DNA of 64,000 bases from an uncultured Lachnospiraceae bacterium (GCA_910584915.1 CAJUDM010000002.1:1-64000), one strand, 5' to 3'. Positions 1-8,721 are shown, counted from the first letter of the stretch. Made by a program: numbers and translations. The notes: generated by a model not told the origin, from the sequence alone.

Positions 1-86
1 TCAGGGCTGCATTACTGTTTGGTTGTCAAGGTTCTTTCTGTGCTCTGCCGCAGATCTCTAAGAGATTCTGCATCAGCAACTTTGAC

Positions 87-214
87 AGTTTATCATAACC
101 GTCAAACTCTGTCAAGCACTTTTTCTACTTTTTTACAATTTTTTCTTTACAAAATAAGTAGCCATCGCAGAAGCGGTGGAATTCTAATATAGCACATTGC
201 ATTTTCCATGTCAA
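87..214 (-). promoter_or_regulatory. Tandem strong promoters, probably of an rRNA operon off the left edge
   Basis: Two near-consensus promoters read leftwards. The upstream one has TTGACA (209-214) and TATATT (186-191) with a 17-base spacer. The downstream one has TTGACA (110-115) and TAAACT (87-92), also with 17 bases. About 60 bases further on, the minus strand reads GAACCTTGACAACC, like the leader or spacer boxes of clostridial rRNA operons. No gene starts between here and base 1, so I infer the leader of an rRNA (or rRNA/tRNA) operon lying outside the window. The promoters are seen directly; the rRNA assignment is inference. Confidence 0.6.
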
Positions 215-260
215 TAATAAATTTCCAATAAAATGCAATTTACCATATCTAGAATATAAT

Positions 261-290
261 AGGAAGTGTTGCAAAATATCAACACTTCCT
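261..290 (-). terminator. Terminator hairpin of the tRNA-Ser gene
   Basis: An 11-bp perfect stem (AGGAAGTGTTG, 261-271, with CAACACTTCCT, 280-290) lies just past the 3' end of tRNA-Ser in the direction of transcription, followed by an AT-rich stretch (ATTATATT). It separates the tRNA from the downstream tandem promoters. Confidence 0.65.
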
Positions 291-311
291 CACCTCATCT
301 GGTAAAGAAAA

Positions 312-399
312 CGGAGAAAGAGGGATTTGAACCCTCGCGCCGGTCACCCGACCTACACCCTTAGCAGGGGCGCCTCTTCGGCCTCTTGAGTATTTCTCC
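312..399 (-). tRNA. tRNA-Ser (anticodon GCU)
   Basis: On the minus strand the 88-base cloverleaf starts GGAGAAA and ends TTTCTCC plus discriminator G. The anticodon loop is CTGCTAA (anticodon GCU, plus-strand bases 363-365), followed by the long variable arm typical of serine tRNA and the T-loop GGTTCAAATCC. CCA is not encoded. It has its own consensus promoter upstream and a hairpin terminator downstream. Confidence 0.95.
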
Positions 400-459
400 T
401 TAATCCGAAACTACGTCTCTACCAAATATATAATACATTCACTTGAGAATGCAAAAATA

Positions 460-488
460 ATTATACCTAAGGCATTTGTATTTGTCAA
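460..488 (-). promoter_or_regulatory. Consensus promoter of tRNA-Ser
   Basis: Minus-strand TTGACA (483-488) and TATAAT (460-465) are separated by exactly 17 bases, a perfect vegetative sigma-factor promoter, about 60 bases upstream of the tRNA. Confidence 0.85.
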
Positions 489-520
489 CTACATTTTCGC
501 TCTTCATACACTGAATCATC

Positions 521-1663
521 TCATTCCTGCAATATTCGCCAGATTATCAATCCGATCAGGACAATCAGGCATACTGCTCCTGCAAATGTTTCATTCAAAA
601 AAATCAGTGAAAGCACCACGGTGATAATAATCGATGTCCATATCGCTACAGCCTTACTTATGCGTTTCACTTCCATTTTCCGGATCTCATCCTTGTTTTC
701 CTCATACTGCTGCCTCTTTATTCTATTGATATATGCCGGATACAGTTTTTTAAACAGCAGCACGCTTTCTCCAGTACAGTCCTCCTCCCTCAGCCCTTCA
801 AAATCGTAGAGATCCCAGAAGAACAACAATACCTCCTGTTTTTGCCGGCAATGCTCCGCCATACCGACTGTAATATCCTTCAGAACCGCCGAAGACCACA
901 TAATCTCCTTAAAGTCCTCCGATCGCAGATATCTTATCCACTCTTCATTTAAAAATAATCCGCCGTCCACCCATTGAAATATCTGTTTCTTCCAGCATAT
1001 CTGAAAATAGGCGATCTTTTCCTTTCTGGTCCACTCCTTCTGTATCTGTTTTCTCTGTACTTCTTTCATATATGCGGGATGCAGATGGTTATAGATCCAA
1101 AGCCCTCTCTCATAATCTTCTATATCCTCCCAGCTCCCTATGCTATAGATATCCCGAAAAAACAGCAGTATTTCGTCTTCTGAGCAAAAATATTTTATGA
1201 TTCCTTCCGCAATATTTTCCATCACGATCGGTGACCACATAATTCCCTCAAACAGCTTTGACTGAAAATATCTCTTCTGCTCTCCATCCAGAAACTCATC
1301 TCCCTTTTCCCACGTGGATACCTTCCCATGCCACTGGTTTTGAAAAGATTTTATCTGATCTGACCTGTCCCGTTCTCTTCGAATCTCCTCAGAATCAAGT
1401 CCAAACTGTCTGAATTTTCTTTCCTCCTCGGATTCCGGCAGTTCCTCCTTCTGCCAGGTATCAATACCCGATTCCGCTGTACCTTGCGCCCATTCTCCAT
1501 AAGATGCATATTCCAGTGCTTTCCGATACGATTCATAAAGGATCTGAAACTCTTTCTGGTTCTCCTCAGGGTGGATATCTCTGGTGCGGCGCGCATAGGC
1601 CCTTTTGATCTCTCTTTTATCCTTAGTGGCCTTTATCTGAAGGATATCCCATATCTGATCCAT
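521..1663 (-). CDS. Membrane-anchored J-domain protein, copy B
   Basis: This 380-residue protein begins with a J-like domain (about 1-52). The usual HPD motif reads HPE (HPEE, residues 31-34), so the catalytic Asp is replaced by Glu. A charged linker is followed by two copies of a roughly 90-residue repeat (about 107-200 and 220-311), each with W..GG/DEF..., IMWS (141-144, 254-257) and LLFF[WR]D[LI]Y. Two transmembrane segments (about 337-356 and 361-378) end the chain, so the J domain should face the cytosol. It sits 9 bases after the Hsp70 gene at 1673-3364 and is the last gene of the run. The pairing resembles E. coli hscC with djlB/djlC, whose J proteins are also membrane-bound. A co-chaperone role is inferred. 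Substrates are unknown. Confidence 0.8.
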   Translation of the reverse strand: MDQIWDILQIKATKDKREIKRAYARRTRDIHPEENQKEFQILYESYRKALEYASYGEWAQGTAESGIDTWQKEELPESEEERKFRQFGLDSEEIRRERDRSDQIKSFQNQWHGKVSTWEKGDEFLDGEQKRYFQSKLFEGIMWSPIVMENIAEGIIKYFCSEDEILLFFRDIYSIGSWEDIEDYERGLWIYNHLHPAYMKEVQRKQIQKEWTRKEKIAYFQICWKKQIFQWVDGGLFLNEEWIRYLRSEDFKEIMWSSAVLKDITVGMAEHCRQKQEVLLFFWDLYDFEGLREEDCTGESVLLFKKLYPAYINRIKRQQYEENKDEIRKMEVKRISKAVAIWTSIIITVVLSLIFLNETFAGAVCLIVLIGLIIWRILQE

Positions 1664-1672
1664 TTTCTCCTG

Positions 1673-3364
1673 TCACTCCCGTCTTTCCTTTCCCTCCAGA
1701 ATATCAAAAACCGCCTCCGCCTCTTTCACACAGTTAAGGACTTTCCAATCGTCCTGAGTGCTCATTGCTTTTTGAATATTTCCCATAACGTCTGCTGCCA
1801 TCCGGCGTTTCTCTCCGCTCATCTGTCTGAACAGGCGCTCTCCCCGCGCCAGCACTAATTCAGTACGTGTGCCTCCGGGCGGCATAAGTTTACAGGCTTC
1901 CAATTCCTTTATGCGCCGCTGTAATTCATCCTCATTCATTTTGTACATATCATTTGTCAGAATCACCCGCTCCTCTCTGCCGTGCTTCGGATCCGTCGCT
2001 TCCACCAGCAGAATTCCATTGATATCGTAAGTAAAACATACTTCTATCTCATTTTTTCCCCGTTTTTTTCTTGTGATATTCAATACAAATTCTCCGAGGC
2101 AAATATTATCCCTGCAATAATATTCCTCCCCCTGATATACCCTGATCCGGATCTTTGAGTGGTATGAAACAGCATTTGTATAAAAGCCTTTTCTTGAACA
2201 CGGGAGAATACTGTTTCTTCTGATGATAGGAGACATGATAGAATTTTTGTCATCTGCGGGATTCATAACTTCTATTCCCAGTGTAAATGGACATACATCA
2301 GTCAATACCAGATCGCGGAGTTTCCCTTTCCGCTCTTTTATTCCCGCATAGATTCCCACTCCTATAGCTACGATCTCCTCCGGCTCAATCTCCGTACAGG
2401 GTTGTCTTCCCGAAAAATTCCGCAGAAAAAAGCCGACCACCGGCATCTTCGAAGAGCCTCCCGCCAGAACGATCTCATCTATATCTCCGATCGTCCTTCC
2501 GCTGTCGTCAAGCGCCCGGGAAACGACCTGCCCCGCCCTGTCGAGCAGATCCTCCCCCAGCTTTGCGAGCCCCGCGTTATCCAGTGTCATTTCTCTTTCA
2601 CCGCGCAGTTTTAAAACACTGATAACTTCTTTCCTGTCACTTAAATTTCTTTTACATTTTTCCGCATATTGTAAAAGGGATGCTTTTTCACCAGGCGTCA
2701 ACTCTTTATAGGAAAGTCCGTGCAGTTTGCAAAAATGTCCGGCAATTTCCCGGTCAAAGTCATCTCCTCCCAGACAGTTATCCCCGCTGACCGCTATAAC
2801 TTCTATAACATTGTCAAAATAATCCACCACTGTGACATCCAACGTTCCTCCGCCAAAATCAAATACGAGAAAGCTTCCCTCCGCTTTCCCTCTGAGGCGG
2901 CTTGCCGCCAACGCCGCTGCAGACGGCTCATTGATCAGCCTTTCCACTTTGAGCCCTGCCAGTTCTCCCGCCTCCCTGGTCGCATAGCGCTGGTTGTCAT
3001 TAAAATAAGCGGGCACGCTGACAACAGCCTCTGTCACTTCTTCTCCAAGAAATCTTTCCGCATCTTCCTTTATCTGCCGCAGCACAAAAGAGGAAAGTTC
3101 CTGCGGCGTAAATCTGCGTCCGGCAAGATCATAAAGCTTTCCTGTCCCCATATACCTTTTAAAGGAGGCTGCCGTAGCCTCCGGATGCGTAACCAGCCTT
3201 TCTTTCGCCGCTGCCCCGACATAAATGCTGCCGTCCTCAGCCACACTGACCACACTCGGTGTCAACACCTGCCCGAGCGCATTTGGGATCAGCCTGGCGC
3301 CGCCCTCCAGATAGACACATCCAAGGCTGTTCGTTGTTCCGAGATCAATTCCTATGACTGCCAC
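1673..3364 (-). CDS. HscC-type Hsp70 chaperone, copy B
   Basis: A 563-residue Hsp70, shorter than DnaK (about 610-640). The nucleotide-binding domain carries GIDLGTTNS (5-13), INEPSAAAL (144-152), FDFGGGTLDV (168-177) and LAGGSSKMP (300-308). The linker region LTDVCPFTLGIEV and the compact substrate domain (YQGEEYY, FTYDINGILLVEATD) match the HscC subfamily rather than DnaK, as do the FKRYMGT motif and the missing long C-terminal lid. It lies between two J-protein genes and should hydrolyse ATP under stimulation by the adjacent membrane J protein. The whole gene is a diverged duplicate of 4698-6389, with the same length and collinear throughout. HscC-like by family knowledge. The client is unknown. 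Confidence 0.9.
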   Translation of the reverse strand: MAVIGIDLGTTNSLGCVYLEGGARLIPNALGQVLTPSVVSVAEDGSIYVGAAAKERLVTHPEATAASFKRYMGTGKLYDLAGRRFTPQELSSFVLRQIKEDAERFLGEEVTEAVVSVPAYFNDNQRYATREAGELAGLKVERLINEPSAAALAASRLRGKAEGSFLVFDFGGGTLDVTVVDYFDNVIEVIAVSGDNCLGGDDFDREIAGHFCKLHGLSYKELTPGEKASLLQYAEKCKRNLSDRKEVISVLKLRGEREMTLDNAGLAKLGEDLLDRAGQVVSRALDDSGRTIGDIDEIVLAGGSSKMPVVGFFLRNFSGRQPCTEIEPEEIVAIGVGIYAGIKERKGKLRDLVLTDVCPFTLGIEVMNPADDKNSIMSPIIRRNSILPCSRKGFYTNAVSYHSKIRIRVYQGEEYYCRDNICLGEFVLNITRKKRGKNEIEVCFTYDINGILLVEATDPKHGREERVILTNDMYKMNEDELQRRIKELEACKLMPPGGTRTELVLARGERLFRQMSGEKRRMAADVMGNIQKAMSTQDDWKVLNCVKEAEAVFDILEGKERRE

Positions 3365-3401
3365 ATCATCCGTCCTTTCCCCTTATACTTTCCCCCCTGC
3401 C

Positions 3402-4694
3402 TCATACAGAGATAAACAATCTTATCAAAAAATACAAAAACAGGGAAACTAAAGCAATTCCAGAGACCACCAGAACCACATCCACATTTATAAAGAGCAA
3501 TGCGATAAATACGAGCATCAGACATACTCCGGTTATTATCATCCTGCAGATCCGGTTTTTTTCTTTCTTTTTTCTATCTTCGCTGTCTTCCACATACTGT
3601 TTGCGCTTTAAGCGATTTGTATATGCCGGATACAGCTTTTTGTACAATCCCAGCGTTTTTCCCTCACAGTTTTCCTCCCCCAGTTCCTCAAATCCGTATA
3701 GATCCCAGAAAAACAGCGCAATCTCTTCATTCCGTGGAAGATCCTTCATCACCCCGATCGTTATGGTATCCAACACCGTGGAAGACCACATAATTTCCTG
3801 AAACCTGTCTGACTTCAGGTACTCTTTCCACGGTCCGTCAAAAAATTCTCCCCCGCCTCTCCATACATTTACCCTGTCCTGCCAGAGTGCCGTAAATAGC
3901 TTTATATTCTGTATCCTTTCATTCTGCAGGTTTCTTTTTGTCACCGGCTGAAGGCTCCTGTACAACAGCTGCAGGCTCTCCCCCTCAAAGTTCTCCTCAC
4001 CCCATTTTTCAAATATTCCAAAGCCGTAAAGCTCCCAGAAAAACAGCAGCACATCCCTTTTCCACTGAAAATGCTTCAGCAATCCTTTCGCCACAATGTC
4101 CATCACGATCGGTGACCACATGATCTCCTGAAATTCCTCCGACTGCAGATATATCCTCCAGTCCTCGTTCAAGAACTCTCCGCCCTGTTCCCGCACGGCC
4201 ATCTGCGCATTCCAGCTTCTCTGAAAATCCATGATCCTGTCAAAGCGTAACTGCTCCTCCCGCATCTTTTCCGAATCAAAGCCAAACTCCTGATAGATAT
4301 TCCGGTCTCCCGGCGCCGCTTTAACATCCGTATCCCGCATTCCCACGGTGTCGCCTGCAGGCTGTCCCCCGGGCTCAGTCCTCACTGTCTCAGCCTCTGT
4401 TTTGAGTTTCCCCTCTCCCGTTGCCTCGGATCCGATATCGGTATCCGGTCCCTGTATTACCTCGGATTCAGTCTCAGGTCCCTCCTGCTGCATCGTTTCA
4501 AATTCTGTATTTCCGGCACTCCCTCTGTCAAGAGAGGCATACTGCAGCGCCCTCTGATATGCCTCATAAAGCTCCTGAAACTCTTCAGGTTTTTCCTCGG
4601 GATGAATTTCCCTCGATCGTCTGGCATATGCACTTCTGATCTTTCTTTTATCTGTTGTGGCCTCTGTCTGCAATATATTCCATATCCGATCCAT
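3402..4694 (-). CDS. Membrane-anchored J-domain protein, copy A
   Basis: 430 residues, built as copy B: a J-like domain with HPE instead of HPD (HPEE, 31-34), two repeats of the IMWS/LFFW module (about 157-250 and 266-358; IMWS at 191-194 and 301-304), and two C-terminal transmembrane segments (about 384-402 and 405-426). The difference is a longer, Glu/Thr/Gly-rich linker (about 55-130) between J domain and repeats. Its start lies 3 bases after the stop of the Hsp70 gene at 4698-6389, so the two are translationally close partners. The linker is the most diverged part between the copies, as expected for a flexible tether. Role as Hsp70 co-chaperone inferred from neighbour and domain. Confidence 0.8.
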   Translation of the reverse strand: MDRIWNILQTEATTDKRKIRSAYARRSREIHPEEKPEEFQELYEAYQRALQYASLDRGSAGNTEFETMQQEGPETESEVIQGPDTDIGSEATGEGKLKTEAETVRTEPGGQPAGDTVGMRDTDVKAAPGDRNIYQEFGFDSEKMREEQLRFDRIMDFQRSWNAQMAVREQGGEFLNEDWRIYLQSEEFQEIMWSPIVMDIVAKGLLKHFQWKRDVLLFFWELYGFGIFEKWGEENFEGESLQLLYRSLQPVTKRNLQNERIQNIKLFTALWQDRVNVWRGGGEFFDGPWKEYLKSDRFQEIMWSSTVLDTITIGVMKDLPRNEEIALFFWDLYGFEELGEENCEGKTLGLYKKLYPAYTNRLKRKQYVEDSEDRKKKEKNRICRMIITGVCLMLVFIALLFINVDVVLVVSGIALVSLFLYFLIRLFISV

Positions 4695-4697
4695 ATT

Positions 4698-6389
4698 CTA
4701 CTCCCGCGGGCTCTTTCCCTCCAGAAAATCAAAAACCTTTTCCGCGTCCTTCAGGCAATTTGCAATCTTCTGGTCATTCTGCATGCTTATCACTTCATGA
4801 AGCCTTCCCATCACATCCGCAGCCATCTTCCGTTTCTCCCCTGTCAGCTGGACAAAAAGGCGTTCCCCTCTTGCCAGAGCAAGTTTTGTGCGGATATCTC
4901 CCGGGGCGGCAAGCTTATAAGCTTTCAGTTCCTCCAACCGCTGCTGCAGTTCTCCCTCCTCCATTCTGGCGCTATCATTTGTCAATACCATCTGCTTTTT
5001 GATACCCCTGTCCAGATCAGTCACTTCCACTATCAGGATTCCATTGATATCATATGTAAAGCATACTTCTATTTTGTTTTCACCCTGGCGTTTTCCCTCT
5101 ATTTCCAGTTCGATCTCTCCGAGATAAACATTATCCCTGCAATAATATCCTTCCCCCTGATAAATCCCGATCTTCACCTTTTCCTGATATGCACCCGCAT
5201 TGGTATAAAACCCCCTTTTGGAGGACGGAAGAATGCTGTTTCTCTCGATGATCGGCGACATGATCGGATTTTTATTATTCACATAGTTTATCACACTGGT
5301 CCCAAGGGTAAAGGGACATATGTCTGTCAGTACCAGATCACGGATCTCTTCCTTTCGCTCTTTGATTCCGGCGTAAATCCCCGCTCCCATCGCCACGATC
5401 TCGTCAGGCGAAGCTGCCATATGGGGATTCTTTCCAAACACAGTCTGTAAAAAGAAACCGACAGCCGGCATCCTGGAGGAGCCTCCCACAAGTATGATCT
5501 CGTCCAGTTCCTCTATCGTCCTGCCGCTGTCATTTAATACACGGGTTATAACCAGTGCCATTCTGTCAAACAGGTCCTGTCCGAGCTTTGCCAGACGGAC
5601 GTTATCCAACGTCATTTTTTTCTCACCGCACAGTTCAAATGTGCCCGTCACTTCCTTCAGGCTGCTCAGATCCCGCTTACACTTTTCTGCAAACTGCAAA
5701 AGAGACGCCCTCTCCCCCGCTTTCAGCCCCTCATAGGAAATCTCATGCATATTACAAAAATAGCGGGCGATACTCTCATCAAAATCATCTCCGCCCAAAT
5801 GATTGTCTCCGCTGACAGCAATAATTTCTATCACATTGTCAAAATAATCCACAACAGAGACATCAAGCGTTCCGCCGCCAAAATCAAAGACAAGAAAACA
5901 GCCTTCCTCCCTGCCGCCCAGACGGCTTGCCGTCAATGCCGCAGCAGAGGGTTCATTGACCAGCCTCTCCACCCTGAGTCCCGCCAGTTCTCCCGCCTCT
6001 TTTGTAGCGTACCGCTGATTGTCATTAAAGTATGCAGGAACACTGATAACCGCTTCTGTCACTTCCTCTCCCAGAAAATGTTCCGCATCCGCCTTCAGCT
6101 GGCGAAGGACAAAAGAGGAGAGCTCCTGCGGCGTAAACTTCTGCCCCGCCAGTCCGAACGTCATACCGGTTCCCATATATCTTTTAAAGGATGCCGCCGT
6201 TGCCTCAGGATGCGTGACAAGTCTTTCCTTTGCCACCGCACCTACATAAATACTTCCGTCTTCCCCTGCGCTGACCACACTGGGTGTCAGGACTTTCCCA
6301 AAAGCGTTTGGTATCAGCCTGGTACAGCCGTCCATATAAACGCACGCCAGGCTGTTTGTCGTACCCAGATCAATTCCTATGACTGCCAT
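4698..6389 (-). CDS. HscC-type Hsp70 chaperone, copy A
   Basis: 563 residues with the Hsp70 ATPase signatures GIDLGTTNS (5-13), FDFGGGTLDVS (168-178) and LVGGSSRMP (about 300-308), then LTDICPFTLGTSV and a short substrate-binding domain (YQGEGYY, FTYDINGILIVEVTD). As with copy B, length and motifs place it with HscC (E. coli Hsc62), not DnaK. It starts 21 bases after the fumB stop, with AGGAG a rather long 12 bases from the ATG, and leads a four-gene Hsp70-J-Hsp70-J run. No heat-shock operator (CIRCE) is visible in front, so expression probably depends on the upstream fum genes. Confidence 0.9.
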   Translation of the reverse strand: MAVIGIDLGTTNSLACVYMDGCTRLIPNAFGKVLTPSVVSAGEDGSIYVGAVAKERLVTHPEATAASFKRYMGTGMTFGLAGQKFTPQELSSFVLRQLKADAEHFLGEEVTEAVISVPAYFNDNQRYATKEAGELAGLRVERLVNEPSAAALTASRLGGREEGCFLVFDFGGGTLDVSVVDYFDNVIEIIAVSGDNHLGGDDFDESIARYFCNMHEISYEGLKAGERASLLQFAEKCKRDLSSLKEVTGTFELCGEKKMTLDNVRLAKLGQDLFDRMALVITRVLNDSGRTIEELDEIILVGGSSRMPAVGFFLQTVFGKNPHMAASPDEIVAMGAGIYAGIKERKEEIRDLVLTDICPFTLGTSVINYVNNKNPIMSPIIERNSILPSSKRGFYTNAGAYQEKVKIGIYQGEGYYCRDNVYLGEIELEIEGKRQGENKIEVCFTYDINGILIVEVTDLDRGIKKQMVLTNDSARMEEGELQQRLEELKAYKLAAPGDIRTKLALARGERLFVQLTGEKRKMAADVMGRLHEVISMQNDQKIANCLKDAEKVFDFLEGKSPRE

Positions 6390-6410
6390 CTTCTATCACA
6401 TCTCCTGCTT

Positions 6411-6947
6411 TTACTCCATCGCCTTTTCATAGAGGTCATTTCCCTCTGCATCCATCACAACGATCACAGGGAAATTTTCCACTTCCAGTTTTCTGACAGC
6501 TTCCGTTCCCAGATCCTCATATGCGATCACTTCCGATCGGATGACAGCCTTTGACAACAGCGCTCCCGCGCCGCCGATCGCCGCAAAATAAACGCAGCCG
6601 TTTCTGACTACAGCTTTTTTCACCTCACTGTTTCTTTTTCCTTTTCCGATCATACCTTTCAATCCCAGATCCAGAAGAGCCGGCGTATATTTATCCATCC
6701 TTCCGGACGTCGTCGGTCCGGCGGAACCGATCGCTCTTCCCTCTCTCGCCGGTGAGGGGCCCAAATAATATATGATATTATCCTTCAGCTGTATCGGAAG
6801 CGTACCGCCTTCCGCCAGCGTCTCGCTCATCCTCTTATGCGCCGCATCTCTCGCCGTATAGATCGTCCCGGTAATATATACAAAATCCCCTGCCTTCAAA
6901 CCGCCTATCGTCTCCGCATCCAGAGGGGCATGAATGTATTTTTCCAT
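6411..6947 (-). CDS. fumB: Fumarate hydratase class I, beta subunit
   Basis: 178 residues, the C-terminal (beta) half of the iron-sulfur class I fumarase, which interconverts fumarate and malate. AGPTTSGRMD (76-85), GKG (about 102-104) and the closing FPVIVVMDAEGNDLY are typical of the family. The ATG at 6947 is chosen because AAGGAG stands 10 bases upstream and homology begins there; the open frame runs further up but without family similarity. The alpha subunit is the next gene upstream, unusually far off (311 bases). The two subunits should form one enzyme in the cytosol, oxygen-sensitive through its 4Fe-4S cluster. L-tartrate dehydratase is the alternative for this family; the gene arrangement cannot decide. 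Confidence 0.88.
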   Translation of the reverse strand: MEKYIHAPLDAETIGGLKAGDFVYITGTIYTARDAAHKRMSETLAEGGTLPIQLKDNIIYYLGPSPAREGRAIGSAGPTTSGRMDKYTPALLDLGLKGMIGKGKRNSEVKKAVVRNGCVYFAAIGGAGALLSKAVIRSEVIAYEDLGTEAVRKLEVENFPVIVVMDAEGNDLYEKAME

Positions 6948-7258
6948 TTTCCCATATCTCCTTGTTTCGTTTTTTCTAAGATGTCCGTATTCCCGTAAAT
7001 GATATCCAGGACACACAATCCTCCCCGCCGTCTCCTGAAAAACTCTCCGTCCTGCTGTTGTATCTGAAATAAGCAGAAACCGCATCGCCGTAAAACATCC
7101 CCTGCAACGTGACAAGCCCTGCCCGTATCAGAAACTGACAGAAGCCGCATCCCTGTCTGAAACATCTCCGTACTGCGCAGGTCTGCACAAATCAGCGATG
7201 TCTTTATCCTCGTCTGTATCTATGAGGCATCTCCATATTCCACAGGTCCGCCATTGTC
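6948..7258 (-). other. 311-base spacer between fumA and fumB with internal repeat
   Basis: The two subunit genes of this enzyme are normally adjacent or fused. Here a 311-base stretch intervenes. Read on the minus strand it holds an imperfect direct repeat of about 40 bases (around 7118-7159 and 7060-7099), beginning GATGTTT and ending TTCAGATAC or TTCTGATAC. The minus-strand frames that are open here have no ribosome site, no family resemblance and change frame relative to each other, so I annotate no gene. Confidence 0.4.
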
Positions 7259-8101
7259 CTACAGTATCCTCACAACATGCCTGTTTACGTGACAGCAGAT
7301 ATTGACGGCCACCGGCAGCCCCGCAATGTGCGTCGGATATGTATTGATATGCACAGCCAGCGCAGTGGCAGTTCCACCCAATCCCCCGGGGCCGATCCCG
7401 GTCTGATTGATCCTTTCAAGCAGTTCCAGCTCCATTTCCTTCACATGCGGAACAACCGAAAGCTCCTGTACCGGCCTTGTCAGCGCCTGTTTTGCCAGGA
7501 TCGCACACTTCTCAAAGGTACCTCCGACTCCCACACCTATTACCATGGGAGGGCAGGCATTTGGTCCCGCCTCCCTCACAGCTGTCAGTACCGCCTGTTT
7601 AACCCCTTCCGCACCATCCGCAGGTTTCAGCATAAATACCCTGCTCATATTCTCACTTCCGAATCCCTTGGGCGCAACCGTGATCCTCACCTGATCCCCC
7701 GGGACGATCCGGCTGTGGATCACAGCAGGAGTATTATCTTTTGTGTTCTTTCTGATAAACGGATCGTCCACCACCGACTTTCTCAGATATCCTTCCTCGT
7801 ATCCCTGACGCACGCCCTCATTGACAGCATCCTCGAGATATCCTCCCGCAAAGTGTACATCCTGGCCTATCTCCATAAAGATAACCGCCATTCCTGTATC
7901 CTGGCAGATCGGAATCATATCCTCCCCCGCTATCTTCATATTTTCACAAAGCTTTCCCAGGACATACTTTCCTATTTCAGAGCCTTCCGCTGCCGCGGCT
8001 TCCCGCATCGCCTGCTCCATATCCGATGATAAAAAATAATTTGCCTCGATACACATTTCCCTGATCTGCTTTGTGATCTCTTCCGTCTGTATTATTCTCA
8101 T
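7259..8101 (-). CDS. fumA: Fumarate hydratase class I, alpha subunit
   Basis: 280 residues, the N-terminal (alpha) half of class I fumarase. The three cluster-binding cysteines are placed as expected: PICQDTG (C66), GPNACPP (C183) and NICCH (C269 or C270). KGFGSEN (145-151), GVGVGGTFEKC and HINTYPTHIAGLPVAVN are family signatures. The ATG at 8101 is preferred to earlier in-frame starts because family similarity begins with the sequence after it and a GGGG-containing ribosome site precedes it. It works with the beta subunit encoded downstream in the TCA/mixed-acid pathway. Confidence 0.88.
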   Translation of the reverse strand: MRIIQTEEITKQIREMCIEANYFLSSDMEQAMREAAAAEGSEIGKYVLGKLCENMKIAGEDMIPICQDTGMAVIFMEIGQDVHFAGGYLEDAVNEGVRQGYEEGYLRKSVVDDPFIRKNTKDNTPAVIHSRIVPGDQVRITVAPKGFGSENMSRVFMLKPADGAEGVKQAVLTAVREAGPNACPPMVIGVGVGGTFEKCAILAKQALTRPVQELSVVPHVKEMELELLERINQTGIGPGGLGGTATALAVHINTYPTHIAGLPVAVNICCHVNRHVVRIL

Positions 8102-8235
8102 ATCCTGCCCCGTTCCATCCATTCTTTGGCTTATAAAATTTATTTCCGCGAGCAAAGAGAACCAAGTGACCAATGTTTAGGACACTCGGCAACTGCCGCA
8201 AAACCGGAATACCCCACAGCCTGCCATGGAATATT

Positions 8236-8649
8236 TCACTCTTCCGCTATCGTCTTTCTCACAGTTTCCAGTTCTGCCTCCTCCGGTTTTCCCGGTTTCC
8301 AGCCAATAATCTGACCATCCCCTTTATAGCGCGGAATCAGATGCATGTGGAAATGGAATACTGTCTGTCCTGCCACTTCCTCATTGTTTTGCACCAGGTT
8401 AAACCCATCGCAGTGCAGTTTCTCCCTCATCTGCAAAGCCATTTTTTTTGCCAGCACCATCACCTTCTCTGCCTCACTGTCAGGCAGTTCAAAAAGATTC
8501 CTGTAATGGTTTTTCGGCAGAATCAGCGCATGCCCCTTTGTCGCCGGTCCCAGGTCAAGGATCACCCTGAATTCCTCATCCTCATACAATGTCTTTGACG
8601 GTATCTCTCCCGCCGCGATCTTACAAAAAATGCATGACTCTTCTCTCAT
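8236..8649 (-). CDS. HIT-family nucleotide hydrolase/transferase
   Basis: 137 residues with the histidine triad HFHMHL (99-104), whose middle histidine is the nucleophile attacking the alpha phosphate of AMP conjugates. The N-terminal CIFC pair (C6, C9), together with H48 and the triad, is a zinc site common in Hint-type members. The start at 8649 is chosen over two upstream ATGs because GGAGGAGAG lies just before it. Cytosolic. The natural substrate cannot be told from sequence; adenosine phosphoramidates and aminoacyl-AMP are usual for the family. Confidence 0.88.
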   Translation of the reverse strand: MREESCIFCKIAAGEIPSKTLYEDEEFRVILDLGPATKGHALILPKNHYRNLFELPDSEAEKVMVLAKKMALQMREKLHCDGFNLVQNNEEVAGQTVFHFHMHLIPRYKGDGQIIGWKPGKPEEAELETVRKTIAEE

Positions 8650-8721
8650 CTCTCTCTCCTCCGTTTTCATCCTGCGGATATTTGACCGCGCATCATCCAT
8701 GTCCACATCTGTATTACAGTC

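Noticed and set aside
6905..7188. Small proteins in the fumA-fumB spacer
   Set aside because: Several overlapping minus-strand frames exist, none with a ribosome site or recognisable sequence; they look like by-products of a GC-balanced spacer.
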